Below, one piece after another: positions 43,204 through 52,551 of a stretch of 64,000 nt of DNA (positions are counted from its first letter, which is position 1; every line of letters starts with the position of its first letter). Below the pieces are notes generated by a model. It was not told where the DNA came from. It searched no databases and worked only from the letters and a program-made list of their open reading frames with translations. A program made the translations under genes and the position numbers. This DNA comes from Rhodoblastus sp963704565 (GTDB taxonomy: Bacteria; Pseudomonadota; Alphaproteobacteria; Rhizobiales; Beijerinckiaceae): contig OY969917.1 in NCBI GenBank assembly GCA_963704565.1, positions 682,001-746,000 on the forward strand. Direction: 5' to 3'.

Positions 43204-45434
43204 GCCGCGCGCGCGCGAATTTCCGGGATTTTGCGAGCAGGCCCGGCGTCTTCTATTCCGGGCTTGGCGCCATCGCCGGGGTCGTTCTGATCTTCGCCCT
43301 GGCCTCGCTGTCATCGCTGATCATCAATGGCTGGATTCAACGCGACATGGATCTGCGCGCCGAGCTGATCTACCGCTCGATCCGCGATCAGGCCGCCGCC
43401 TCCGGCGTCAGCGAGAAAAGCGCGCTGGGCAAGGTGATGGGCCAGATCGCCGAGGACGAGCGCATTCTCGGCATCGGCTTCTGCGACAAGGCCGGCAAGC
43501 TCGCGATCGCGACAGCTGAAATGCCGGCCAATCTGGATTGCGCCCAATTCGCGCATCGGACGGCGGAGGGCCTGACCTTCACCACCCCCAAGGGCGCGCA
43601 TATCCGGATCAGTTTCTTCCCCCTGACCGTCGGGGACACTTCGGGAACGCTGCTGATCGTCCACGACCTCGATGTCGTCGAACGGCGTGAGCGCGAAGCG
43701 CGCCTTTATGTGACAGCGACCATGGCGGCGGTGGCCGTGGGCTTCGCCATCCTCGCCATCGTTCTCGCCCTCGCGCTGCGCCGCAGCTGGATGCAGTCCC
43801 TGCGCAGGGCCCTCGAAGAGAGCGCGCGTCCGGCGGCCAGCTTTGGGCCGCCGACGGTCCAGCCCGTCGGCGACCGCCAGATCGACGCCCTGCTCGCGGA
43901 CATCAGGGTGTGGCGCAAGTTCACCCATGGCGTCACGACCAAATGGTCGCCGGATAGTCTGCGCGACCTGCTGCACGACGAATTGCCCGGCGCGCAGGTG
44001 ATGATCGTCTCCAATCGCGAGCCCTATATCCACAATCGGGTTGATGGCGAAGTCAGGCTGCAAATTCCGGCGAGCGGCCTGGTTTCGGCGCTTGAGCCGG
44101 TGATGCGCGCCTGTCGCGGCGTGTGGATCGCCCATGGCGGCGGCTCGGCGGATCGGGAGACGGTCGATCGCCACGACCGGCTGCCGGTTCCGCCGGACGA
44201 TCCCGCCTATAACCTGCGGCGTGTCTGGCTCAGCGACGAGGAGCAGGACGGCTATTATTACGGCGCGGCCAACGAGGGTCTGTGGCCGCTCTGCCATATT
44301 GCCTTCATCCGCCCGACCTTCCGCGAGCAGGACTGGGCCACCTACAAGGCGGTCAACCAGCGTTTCGCCGACATCGTGGTGGAAGAGGCGACCTGCGACA
44401 ACCCCATCGTGCTGGTTCAGGATTATCATTTCGCGCTGCTGCCGCGCATGGTCCGCAAGCGCCTACCCAAGGCGACGATTGTGACCTTCTGGCACATTCC
44501 CTGGCCCAACGCCGAGACCTTCTCGATCTGCCCCTGGCGCGAGGAAATCCTCGACGGCCTGCTCGGCTCGTCGATCCTGGGCTTCCACACCCAGTTTCAC
44601 TGCAATAACTTCTTCGACGCCGCCGACCGTTTCATCGAAAGCCGGATCGACCGCGAGAATTCCTCGATCTGGCTGCGCTGCGCCGAGACCCTGGTGCGCC
44701 CCTATCCGATCTCGATCGAATGGCCGCCGCGCGCGCTCGCCGGCCAGCCGCCCGCCGCGCAATGCCGCGCCAATGTGCGCGCCCGCTTCGGCCTCGGCGA
44801 CGATGTCCGCATCGCCGTCGGCGTCGAGCGCTTCGACTATACCAAGGGCATTCTCGACCGGATGCGCGCGGTGGAGGATCTTTTCACCCAGTCGCCGCAA
44901 TGGCTCGCCAAGTTCGTGCTGATCCAGGTCGCCGCGCCGACGCGGTCGAAACTCGGCGCTTACGCCGCCTTGCAGGAGGAGGCCGAGCAACTCGCGGGCA
45001 GAATCAACGCCGCCTATGCGCGCGACGGCTGGAAGCCGATCCATCTGGTGGTCCGCCACCACGAGCCGCATGAAGTGTTCGAATTGTTCCGCGCCGCCGA
45101 CATCTGCGTGGTGTCGAGCCTGCACGACGGGATGAATCTCGTCGCCAAGGAATTCGTCGCCGCCCGCGACGACCAGCGCGGGGTGCTGATCCTGTCGAGC
45201 TTCGCCGGCGCGGCCTATGAATTGCCCGAGGCCCTGATCGTGAATCCTTACGACAGCAACGGCATGGCCAGGGCCTATGACCGGGCGCTGCGCATGAGCC
45301 CGGAGGAGCAGGGCGAACGCATGCGGGTGATGGTGGACCAGATCAGCGAACGCAACGTCTATCGCTGGGCGGCGCAGATGCTGCTCGACGCCGCCTGGCT
45401 GCGCAAGCGCGAAAGGATCGCCGCGCGGGCGTGA
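43200..45434 (+). CDS. otsA: Membrane-anchored trehalose-6-phosphate synthase
   Basis: OtsA joins UDP-glucose and glucose-6-phosphate to trehalose-6-phosphate. This protein has 744 residues, about 260 more than the usual enzyme. The extension has two membrane helices (about 19-42 and 171-194) around a periplasmic stretch of about 125 residues, then a HAMP-like linker. The GT20 domain starts near residue 258 (QVMIVSNREPY) and contains LVQDYHFALLPRMVRKRLP, VGVERFDYTKGILDR and SSLHDGMNLVAKEF. The layout resembles a sensor fused to the synthase. The ATG overlaps the GH15 stop. Confidence 0.93.
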   Translation: MSRARANFRDFASRPGVFYSGLGAIAGVVLIFALASLSSLIINGWIQRDMDLRAELIYRSIRDQAAASGVSEKSALGKVMGQIAEDERILGIGFCDKAGKLAIATAEMPANLDCAQFAHRTAEGLTFTTPKGAHIRISFFPLTVGDTSGTLLIVHDLDVVERREREARLYVTATMAAVAVGFAILAIVLALALRRSWMQSLRRALEESARPAASFGPPTVQPVGDRQIDALLADIRVWRKFTHGVTTKWSPDSLRDLLHDELPGAQVMIVSNREPYIHNRVDGEVRLQIPASGLVSALEPVMRACRGVWIAHGGGSADRETVDRHDRLPVPPDDPAYNLRRVWLSDEEQDGYYYGAANEGLWPLCHIAFIRPTFREQDWATYKAVNQRFADIVVEEATCDNPIVLVQDYHFALLPRMVRKRLPKATIVTFWHIPWPNAETFSICPWREEILDGLLGSSILGFHTQFHCNNFFDAADRFIESRIDRENSSIWLRCAETLVRPYPISIEWPPRALAGQPPAAQCRANVRARFGLGDDVRIAVGVERFDYTKGILDRMRAVEDLFTQSPQWLAKFVLIQVAAPTRSKLGAYAALQEEAEQLAGRINAAYARDGWKPIHLVVRHHEPHEVFELFRAADICVVSSLHDGMNLVAKEFVAARDDQRGVLILSSFAGAAYELPEALIVNPYDSNGMARAYDRALRMSPEEQGERMRVMVDQISERNVYRWAAQMLLDAAWLRKRERIAARA

Positions 45435-45492
45435 TTCTTGTCGACGAACGCGCTCTCGTCGGGAGAGGGCGGGCCGGCGCGATCCGCGCGCC

Positions 45493-48351
45493 TTACCTCT
45501 TGCCCGCCGACGCCTTCCGCGCCGGCTTTTTGGCCGGGGCGCCGGCGTCGAAAGGCGGCTCGTCGGAATCCACGATGCCCTTCCTGGCCTTGGCGCTTTT
45601 CGCCGCGGGTTTTTTCGCGGCCGTCTTCTTCGCCGCGGTCTTCTTGGGGGCCTTGGCGTCGCCGGAGGCGATGCGGTCCTGGATCAGCCTGACCGCCTGT
45701 TCCAGCCCGATGTCGTCGAGCGTCATCGAATTGGGCAGAGTGGCGTTGACCTTCTCCCACGACACATAGGGGCCGAAGCGCCCCCCGCGCGCCACCACCT
45801 GGCCGCCGTCGGGATGTTCGCCGAGAATGCGTCCGCCCGCCGGCGAGCCGGCGGCCTTGGCGTTGACCAGCTCCACCGCCTTTTCCAGGGTCAGGCCGGT
45901 CATGTCGGTCCCGCGCGGCACAGTGGCGTTGACCTTGCCCCAGGCGAGATAGGGGCCGAAACGGCCGGCTTTGAGCGCAATCGCGCCGCCTTCGGGATGG
46001 TCGCCGATGGCGCGGATTTCGCCGCCCGCGCCGCGCGCCCCGCCGCCCGCCTCCTTGGTCATGATGAGGTCGATGGCGCGGTTGGCGCCGATCGCCAGCA
46101 CATCGTCGTCCTTGGCGAGATTGGCGTAGGTCTTCTTGTGCTGGACATAAGAGCCGTAGCGCCCGATGCCGGCCAGTATCGCCTCGCCGGTCTCGGGATG
46201 CTTGGCCACCTCGCGCGGCAGCGACAGCAGCGCCAGCGCCTTTTCCAGCGTGACATCCTCGGGCTTGAGATTGTTGGGCAGGGAGGAGCGCGGCGGCTTG
46301 TCGCCTTCGCCCTGCTGCACATAGGCGCCGAAACGCCCGTCGCGCAAAGTGATTTCGAGCCCGGTCTTGGGATCCTCGCCCAGAACCTTCACGCCGGGAC
46401 GCTCGCCCTCGGCGCCGCCTGAGCTCTCGCCGCGGTCGGACAGGGTGCGGGTATATTTGCACTCGGGATAATTCGAACAGCCGATGAAGGCGCCGAACTT
46501 GCCGAGCTTCAGCGACAATTGCCCGTTGCCGCAAATGGGGCAGGCGCGGGCGTTGGAGCCGTCTTCCTTGGCCGGGAAAATATGCGGTCCCAGCAGGTCG
46601 TTGAGGCTGTCGAGCACCTGCGTCGTGCGCAAATCCTTGGTGCTGTCGATGGCTGCGGAGAAATCGCGCCAGAAGTCGCGCAACACCTGTTTCCAGTCGA
46701 TCTCGGCGTTGGAAATGCGGTCGAGCTGTTCTTCGAGCCCGGCGGTGAAGCCATATTCGACATAGCGGCCGAAAAAGCTCTCCAGAAAGGCGATGACCAG
46801 ACGGCCCTTGTCCTCCGGGACGAGGCGCTTCTTTTCGATCTTCACATAGTCGCGCTCGCGCAGCACGGCGAGGGTCGAGGCATAGGTCGAGGGGCGGCCA
46901 ATGCTCAATTCCTCCATGCGCTTGACCAGGGTCGCCTCGGTATAGCGCGGCGGCGGCTCGGTGAAATGCTGGGTCGCGTCGATCTTGTCCTTCTTCAGGA
47001 TTTCATCCTTGGCCAGCGGCGGCAGGCGGCCGGATTCCTCGTCCTCCTCGTCGTCCTTGCCTTCCTGGTAAAGTTTCAGGAAGCCGTCGAAACGCACCAC
47101 CTGTCCGGTGGCGCGCAGGTCCAGCGCGCGGCCTCCGGCTTTCGCTTCGATCTCGGCGGTGGTGCGCTCCAGCAGCGCGGATTCCATCTGGCTCGCCACC
47201 ATGCGGGTCCAGATCAGCTCATAGAGCTTCGCCTGATCGGGCTGGAGATGACGCGCCAGGTGTTTGGGCAGGCGCGACATGTCGGTGGGGCGGATCGCCT
47301 CGTGGGCTTCCTGCGCGTTTTTCGCTTTGACCAGATATTTGCGCGGCGCCTGCGGCACATATTTGTCGCCGAATTCGCGAGCGATCAGCGAACGGGCGGC
47401 GGAAATGGCCTCGGGCGCGACATCGACGCCGTCGGTTCGCATATAAGTGATGAGGCCGGCCGTCTCGCCGCCGATGTCCACGCCTTCATAAAGTTTTTGC
47501 GCCACCCGCATGGTCGTCTCGGGCGCCATGCCGAGTTTGCGCGAGGCCTCCTGCTGCAAGGTCGAGGTGGTGAAGGGCGCGTAGGGATGGCGCTTGGCCG
47601 GCTTGGCCTCGACCGAAACGACGCGGAAAACGGCGTTTTCCAGATCGCGCTTGAAGCCTTCCGCTTCCGCCCCGGCGCCAATGTCGAGACGCGAGATTTT
47701 TTTGCCGTCGGCGCCGACGAGGCGCGCGGAAAAAGGCGCGTCGGCCTGGTTGCGCAGAAAGGCGATCAGCGACCAATATTCGCGGGCGACGAATTTTTCG
47801 ATTTCCAGCTCGCGGTCGCAGACGAGGCGCAGCGCCACCGATTGCACGCGCCCGGCGGAACGCGCGCCCGGCAGCTTGCGCCACAGCACCGGCGAGAGAT
47901 TGAAGCCGACCAGATAATCCAGGGCGCGGCGGGCGAGATAGGCCTCGACCAGGCTTTCGTCGATCTGGCGCGGATGTTTCATCGCCTCCAGGATCGCATC
48001 CTTGGTGATCGCGTTGAACACCACCCGCTCGACCGGCTTGTCTTTGAGCACGCGCTTGGCGCGTAAAACTTCCAGAACATGCCAGGAAATGGCCTCGCCC
48101 TCGCGATCCGGGTCGGTGGCGAGGACGATGCGGTCGGCGTTTTTCACCTTGGCCGCGATGTCGGCCAGGCGCTTGCCCGCCTTGCCATCCACTTCCCACA
48201 GCATTTTGAAATCGGCGTCGGGATCGACCGATCCGTCCTTGGCCGGCAGATCGCGGACATGGCCGAAAGAGGCCACGACATCGAAATTTCGGCCGAGATA
48301 TTTATTGATCGTCTTGGCCTTGGCCGGCAATTCGACGATGACGACATCCAT
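45493..48351 (-). CDS. topA: DNA topoisomerase I
   Basis: TopA relaxes negative supercoils by nicking one strand. It has 952 residues. The TOPRIM domain includes Glu7, DPDREGE (about residues 79-85) and Lys11. The active Tyr303 is in ITYMRTDG. A zinc finger (CPICGNGQ...CSNYPEC) is followed by several GRFGPYV-type C-terminal repeats and a Lys/Ala-rich tail, all usual in alphaproteobacteria. The N-terminal motif reads VELPAKAK, with Leu where the family nearly always has Ser. The gene is convergent with otsA and divergent from pyrB. Confidence 0.97.
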   Translation of the reverse strand: MDVVIVELPAKAKTINKYLGRNFDVVASFGHVRDLPAKDGSVDPDADFKMLWEVDGKAGKRLADIAAKVKNADRIVLATDPDREGEAISWHVLEVLRAKRVLKDKPVERVVFNAITKDAILEAMKHPRQIDESLVEAYLARRALDYLVGFNLSPVLWRKLPGARSAGRVQSVALRLVCDRELEIEKFVAREYWSLIAFLRNQADAPFSARLVGADGKKISRLDIGAGAEAEGFKRDLENAVFRVVSVEAKPAKRHPYAPFTTSTLQQEASRKLGMAPETTMRVAQKLYEGVDIGGETAGLITYMRTDGVDVAPEAISAARSLIAREFGDKYVPQAPRKYLVKAKNAQEAHEAIRPTDMSRLPKHLARHLQPDQAKLYELIWTRMVASQMESALLERTTAEIEAKAGGRALDLRATGQVVRFDGFLKLYQEGKDDEEDEESGRLPPLAKDEILKKDKIDATQHFTEPPPRYTEATLVKRMEELSIGRPSTYASTLAVLRERDYVKIEKKRLVPEDKGRLVIAFLESFFGRYVEYGFTAGLEEQLDRISNAEIDWKQVLRDFWRDFSAAIDSTKDLRTTQVLDSLNDLLGPHIFPAKEDGSNARACPICGNGQLSLKLGKFGAFIGCSNYPECKYTRTLSDRGESSGGAEGERPGVKVLGEDPKTGLEITLRDGRFGAYVQQGEGDKPPRSSLPNNLKPEDVTLEKALALLSLPREVAKHPETGEAILAGIGRYGSYVQHKKTYANLAKDDDVLAIGANRAIDLIMTKEAGGGARGAGGEIRAIGDHPEGGAIALKAGRFGPYLAWGKVNATVPRGTDMTGLTLEKAVELVNAKAAGSPAGGRILGEHPDGGQVVARGGRFGPYVSWEKVNATLPNSMTLDDIGLEQAVRLIQDRIASGDAKAPKKTAAKKTAAKKPAAKSAKARKGIVDSDEPPFDAGAPAKKPARKASAGKR

Positions 48352-48516
48352 TTGGCGACCCCGAGGGCCCTTTGTCCGGCCCGAAAAATTTTGGGCCTCC
48401 CGGCCCCGAACGGCGGGGGAAAATGGGCGAGCGGGGCGGTTATGTCAAATGGTCCTTGCGCGGCGCCCGGATTTTTCGCATTCATCTCGCGCCGCTTTCC
48501 CGGATCGAGCCCGAAA

Positions 48517-49461
48517 ATGTCCATTCCCGGATTTTCCTTCTCGCACAAGCACCTCCTCGGCATAGAGGGCCTCAACCGGCTCGACATATTGCATCTTCTC
48601 GATCTCGCCGAGGAGGCGGTCGCGGTCTCGCGTCAGGCGGAAAAGAAAAAAGACACGCTTTCGGGCCGCACCCTGATCAATCTGTTTTTCGAGGCCTCGA
48701 CCCGCACCCAGTCTTCGTTCGAACTCGCCGGCAAGCGCCTCGGCGCCGATGTGATGAACATGTCGGTGGCGACCAGCTCGGTGAAAAAGGGCGAGACGCT
48801 CATCGACACCGCAATCACCCTCAACGCCATGCGGCCGGACATTATCGTGGTGCGCCATCATCAGGCGGGCGCCGCCCATCTTCTGGCGCGCAAGGTCGAT
48901 TGCGCCGTGGTCAACGCCGGCGACGGCGCCCATGAGCATCCGACGCAAGCTTTGCTCGACGCGCTGACCATGCGCCGCGCCAAGGGCCGCGTCGAGGGGC
49001 TGGTGGTGGCGATCTGCGGCGACGTTCTGCATTCGCGCGTCGCGCGCTCCAACATCATCCTGCTGTCGGCGCTCGGCGCGCGGGTGCGGGTGGTCGGCCC
49101 CTCGACCCTGATGCCGACCGGGATCGACCAGATGGGCGTCGAGGTTCACAACAACATGCGCGAGGGCTTACGCGACGCCGACATCGTGATGATGCTGCGG
49201 CTTCAGCGCGAGCGGATGTCGGGTTCCTTCATCCCGTCGACGCGCGAATATTTCCGCTTTTTCGGCCTCGATTCCGACAAGCTGGCTTACGCCAAACCCG
49301 ATGCTTTGGTGATGCATCCGGGGCCGATGAATCGCGGCGTCGAGATCGATTCCAGCGTCGCCGACGGCGAGCAGAGCCTGATCCGCGAGCAGGTCGAAAT
49401 GGGCGTCGCCGTGCGCATGGCGGTGCTGGAGGCGCTGGCGCGCAACCTGCCGAGCGCATAG
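48517..49461 (+). CDS. pyrB: Aspartate carbamoyltransferase catalytic subunit
   Basis: PyrB forms N-carbamoyl-aspartate in pyrimidine synthesis. It has 314 residues from the ATG at 48517. The carbamoyl-phosphate loop is FFEASTRTQSSFELAGKRLG, and the substrate motifs are AGDGAHEHPTQALLD and MHPGPMNRGVEI. An earlier ATG at 48442 would add 25 atypical residues. A pyrC gene often follows in relatives, but here repeats and phoH follow instead. Confidence 0.95.
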   Translation: MSIPGFSFSHKHLLGIEGLNRLDILHLLDLAEEAVAVSRQAEKKKDTLSGRTLINLFFEASTRTQSSFELAGKRLGADVMNMSVATSSVKKGETLIDTAITLNAMRPDIIVVRHHQAGAAHLLARKVDCAVVNAGDGAHEHPTQALLDALTMRRAKGRVEGLVVAICGDVLHSRVARSNIILLSALGARVRVVGPSTLMPTGIDQMGVEVHNNMREGLRDADIVMMLRLQRERMSGSFIPSTREYFRFFGLDSDKLAYAKPDALVMHPGPMNRGVEIDSSVADGEQSLIREQVEMGVAVRMAVLEALARNLPSA

Positions 49462-50050
49462 ACATCACACAGTAAACGTCATTGCGAGCCACAGGGCGCG
49501 CCATAAGCGCGCCCGTCGAAATGACGCCCGGCGCTTGCGCCGGGCTATGGCGAAGGAATCCACCTCGCAACCTGTTGAAAGATTGTATGGATTGCTTCGC
49601 TTCGCTCGCAATGACGGTGTTGAGGCGATGACCGCATTCAGTTGCGGGAGCGGCGTTCACTGCGCCTTTCGCCGGCGCCATGATGACAATACTGCCGCAC
49701 AGCTCATCGGCAGGATGTGACAGCAAGGTGAAATTTCTAGTCTTCGGCTCAGGCGAAAGCGGCGCTTCGAACGCGTGAAACATTTCAGCGATTCGCGATT
49801 CGCAATCGTGAGAGCGACTTTCTGCGTCATCTCAAGCTTTTTCGCTTGGGAAAAGTCCAAATAATTTACTTTGTATTTGGGACGAATCGCTTATCCTGAG
49901 ATTAGCGAGGAGCAGGCCGATGGCGTCACTCAAACAAAAGCGCGCAAAAGCCGCTCCCGCTTTATCTCCAGCAAATACGCATATCCCTCCACCGTGCTTT
50001 CCGCCCTAGCGGAGAGCGCGCCCGTCGATTCACCACTCAGGAGTCTGCGC
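49462..50050. other. 589-bp stretch with a family A-like palindrome and no clear gene
   Basis: A family A palindrome with a long insert occupies 49477-49616. From there to 50050 no gene is certain. A strong GAGGAG site with an ATG at 49920 opens a 29-codon frame, MASLKQKRAKAAP..., that ends at a TAG at 50007. It may be an upstream peptide or the broken former start of the phoH gene that follows. Confidence 0.5.
49477..49616. repeat. Palindromic intergenic repeat family A, copy 7 with insert
   Basis: The outer arms are CGTCATTGCGAG and CTCGCAATGACG. The inner arms are GGAATCCACC and GGATTGCTTCGCTTCGC, a divergent version of the family. About 60 bp, including a GCGCGCC/GGGCGCG-type and a CCCGGCGCTTGCGCCGGG hairpin, are inserted in the left arm. 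Confidence 0.65.
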
Positions 50051-50791
50051 GTGGGCAAGCAACTGGACCGAAGAAAGAGCCGCAATTCCCGTCAGCACGG
50101 AGATGCCGAAATCATCGAGTTCAAGGGAAACAAGTTCCAGAAAGATCGCGTCCTTCCACCCATCAAAGCTCTTAATCCCACGCAGGCGCAATATCTGGCC
50201 GCCCTGAAATCAAGCCAGCAAATCGTCGTCCTTGGCCCTGCCGGAACTGGAAAAACCTGGATCGCCGCCACCCATGCCGCCGATCTCTTCCGCACCGGGC
50301 GCATCGACAAAATCATCCTCACCCGCCCCAATGTCCCCTGCGGTCGCTCGCTCGGCTTTTTCCCGGGCTCGCTTCAGGATAAATTCGCGCCCTGGGCGGT
50401 TCCGATCGCCGACGCGATCAAGGAGCGCATCGGCGACGCCGCCTTCGACATCGCGCTGAAACGCGGCGGCATCGAAATGGCGCCCTTCGAGGTGATGCGC
50501 GGGCGCTCATGGAAAAACGCCTTCATCCTGCTCGACGAGGCGCAGAACACCACGGTGGGGGAGATCAAGACCTTCCTCACCCGGGTCGGCGAGAACTGCG
50601 TCAGCGTGGTCAATGGCGATGTGAGTCAATCCGACATCCATCAGGCCTCCGGCCTGCGCAAGATGATCGAACTGATCCGCGCCCACGAACTGCCGGTGCC
50701 GGTGATCGAATTCGAACTCGACGACATCGTGCGCTCAGGGCTTTGCGCCATGTGGGTGCGGGCTTTCGAAGGCGAGGGCGCCACGCTTTAG
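50051..50791 (+). CDS. PhoH-family ATPase
   Basis: PhoH-like proteins are P-loop ATPases linked to RNA metabolism and stress. Walker A is GPAGTGKTW and Walker B is FILLDEAQNTT, followed by the NGDVSQSDIHQASGL switch region. The GTG at 50051 has AGGAG seven bases upstream and gives 246 residues, a common length for the short form. The frame stays open upstream to 49871, which would add 60 residues lacking conserved features. No KH or PIN domain is fused. It is monocistronic. Confidence 0.85.
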   Translation: MGKQLDRRKSRNSRQHGDAEIIEFKGNKFQKDRVLPPIKALNPTQAQYLAALKSSQQIVVLGPAGTGKTWIAATHAADLFRTGRIDKIILTRPNVPCGRSLGFFPGSLQDKFAPWAVPIADAIKERIGDAAFDIALKRGGIEMAPFEVMRGRSWKNAFILLDEAQNTTVGEIKTFLTRVGENCVSVVNGDVSQSDIHQASGLRKMIELIRAHELPVPVIEFELDDIVRSGLCAMWVRAFEGEGATL

Positions 50792-50803
50792 CGCGGCCGA
50801 GGC

Positions 50804-51210
50804 CCCACCCGGCTCGCTTACGCTCGCCACCCTCCCCACAAGGGGGAGGGATTGCCGTCGCAACGACGAAGATCGCGGCTCCATCCCTCCCCCTTGTGGG
50901 GAGGGGGCCGCGCCATGGGCGTCGCCGGCTGCGGCTATTTTCGCAAAAAGGCCACCCGGCTCGCTTAGGCTCGCGACACTCACGACAAGGGGGAGGGATT
51001 GCCGTCGCAACGACGAAGATCGCGGCTCCATCCCTCCCCCTTGTGGGGAGGGGGCCGCGCCATGGGCGTCGCCGGCTGCGGCTATTTTCGCAAAAAGGCC
51101 ACCCGGCTCGCTTAGGCTCGCGACACTCACGACAAGGGGGAGGGATTGCCGTCGCAACGACGAAGATCGCGGCTCCATCCCTCCCCCTTGTGGGGAGGGG
51201 GCCGCCGAAT
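50804..51210. repeat. 147-bp tandem repeat, about 2.8 copies
   Basis: Units start near 50804, 50951 and 51098, exactly 147 bp apart. Each contains an inverted pair, CAAGGGGGAGGGATTGCCG and ATCCCTCCCCCTTGTGGGG, around GACGAAGATCGCGGC. The first unit differs slightly (CTTACGCTCGCCACCCTCCCC). The third loses homology after GGGGAGGGGGCCGC. No credible gene lies in 50792-51234. The array separates phoH from the convergent moaC. Confidence 0.9.
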
Positions 51211-51234
51211 GGCGGCCGGGTGGGGGCCGTCACA

Positions 51235-51726
51235 TCATTCTTCCCTGAAATAATCGCCCGACTTGCCGCCTGTCTTCTCGGCCAGCACGATGCCCTCGAT
51301 CCGCATGGCGCGGTCGGCGGCTTTCAGCATGTCGTAGATGGTGAGGCAGGCGATCGAGACGGCGGTGAGCGCCTCCATTTCCACGCCCGTCTCGCCCAAG
51401 GTTTTTGTCCGCGCGGCGACGCGCACGCCGGGCAGGGACTCGTCGGGCGAAATCTCCACCGCGACCTTGGTCAGGTTGAGCGGATGGCACAGCGGAATCA
51501 GTTCATGGGTTTTCTTGGCCGCCATGATCCCGGCGATGCGCGCGGCGGCGAAAACATCGCCTTTCTTAGCGTGGCCGGAGAGGCACAGGGCGAGGGTTTC
51601 CGGCAGCATGACCACGGCGCCGCGCGCCAGCGCCTCGCGCGCCGTGCGGGCTTTCCCCGAGACATCGACCATAAAAGCCTCGCCCGCCGCATTGATATGG
51701 GTGAGGGCTGGCTTTTTCGGGCTCAT
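51235..51726 (-). CDS. moaC: Cyclic pyranopterin monophosphate synthase MoaC
   Basis: MoaC makes cyclic pyranopterin monophosphate in molybdenum cofactor synthesis, which NarG needs. It has 163 residues. Conserved features are THINAAGEAFMVDVSGKART near the start, the active-site KKTHELIPLCHPL and GVEMEALTAVSIACLTIYDM. The start overlaps the trpC stop by 4 bp (ATGA). It is the last gene of trpG-trpD-trpC-moaC, an order common in alphaproteobacteria. Confidence 0.96.
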   Translation of the reverse strand: MSPKKPALTHINAAGEAFMVDVSGKARTAREALARGAVVMLPETLALCLSGHAKKGDVFAAARIAGIMAAKKTHELIPLCHPLNLTKVAVEISPDESLPGVRVAARTKTLGETGVEMEALTAVSIACLTIYDMLKAADRAMRIEGIVLAEKTGGKSGDYFREE

Positions 51727-52535
51727 GCCGGCTGGGCGGCGAGGACGCCGGTGAGGAGGCGGCGGGTCGCTTCCTTCACATCGGCCTGACGCATGAGGGA
51801 TTCGCCGACGAGGAAAACATGGACGCCGGCCTTGCGCAGCCGCGCAATGTCGTCATGCGAGGAAATCCCGCTTTCGGCGACGATCAGCCGATCCTTCGGC
51901 GCGCGGGCGGCGAGGCGCTCGGTGGTCTCGAGCGAGACGGTGAAATCGCGCAAGTTGCGGTTGTTGATCCCGACCAGCCGCGTCTCCAGCGCCAAAGCCC
52001 GGTTGAATTCGGTTTCGTCATGGGCCTCGGCCAGCACGTCCATATGCAGGTCGTGGGCGGCGGCGTTGAGCGCCTTGGCCTCGCGGTCGTTGACGCAGGC
52101 CATGATGATGAGAATGCAATCGGCCCCGGCCGCGCGGGCCTCGTAGACCTGATAGGGGTCGAACAGAAAATCCTTGCGCAGGGCGGGCAGGTGAGTCGCG
52201 GCGCGGGCGGCGGTGAGATCGTCAAGCTTGCCCTGGAAGGACGGGGCGTCGGTGAGCACCGAAAGGCAGGTCGCGCCGCCCGCTTCATAGGCGCGGGCGA
52301 GCGCCGGCGGGTCGAACTTCTCGCGGATCAGGCCCTTGGACGGGCTCGCCTTCTTCACCTCGGCGATCAGGGCCGGCAATCCGGACCCGAACTGGGCCTC
52401 GATGGCGCGCAAAAAACCGCGCGGCGGATCGCGGTCATGGGCCTTGCGCTCCAGGGTGACGAAAGGCACGCGCACTTTGGCCTCCGAGATTTCGGTGCGC
52501 TTGTAGGCTTCGATCTTTCTCAATATGTCCGACAT
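51723..52535 (-). CDS. trpC: Indole-3-glycerol phosphate synthase
   Basis: TrpC closes the indole ring in tryptophan synthesis. It has 270 residues and a TIM-barrel fold. Motifs include LIAEVKKASPSKGLIR, LRKDFLFDPYQVYEARAAGAD, LVGINNRNLRDFTVSLETT and VAESGISSHDDIARL. It is a single-function enzyme, not fused to TrpF. The gap to trpD is 16 bp, and the stop overlaps moaC. Confidence 0.97.
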   Translation of the reverse strand: MSDILRKIEAYKRTEISEAKVRVPFVTLERKAHDRDPPRGFLRAIEAQFGSGLPALIAEVKKASPSKGLIREKFDPPALARAYEAGGATCLSVLTDAPSFQGKLDDLTAARAATHLPALRKDFLFDPYQVYEARAAGADCILIIMACVNDREAKALNAAAHDLHMDVLAEAHDETEFNRALALETRLVGINNRNLRDFTVSLETTERLAARAPKDRLIVAESGISSHDDIARLRKAGVHVFLVGESLMRQADVKEATRRLLTGVLAAQPA

Positions 52536-52551
52536 GACCTGACCTTAGCGC

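Noticed and set aside
46519..48066. 515-codon plus-strand frame opposite topA
   Set aside because: It is the shadow of TopA. It has no motif and an odd composition.
50610..51233. Repetitive 207-codon minus-strand frame in the 147-bp array
   Set aside because: It repeats because the DNA repeats (147 is a multiple of three). It has no start signal or known domain.
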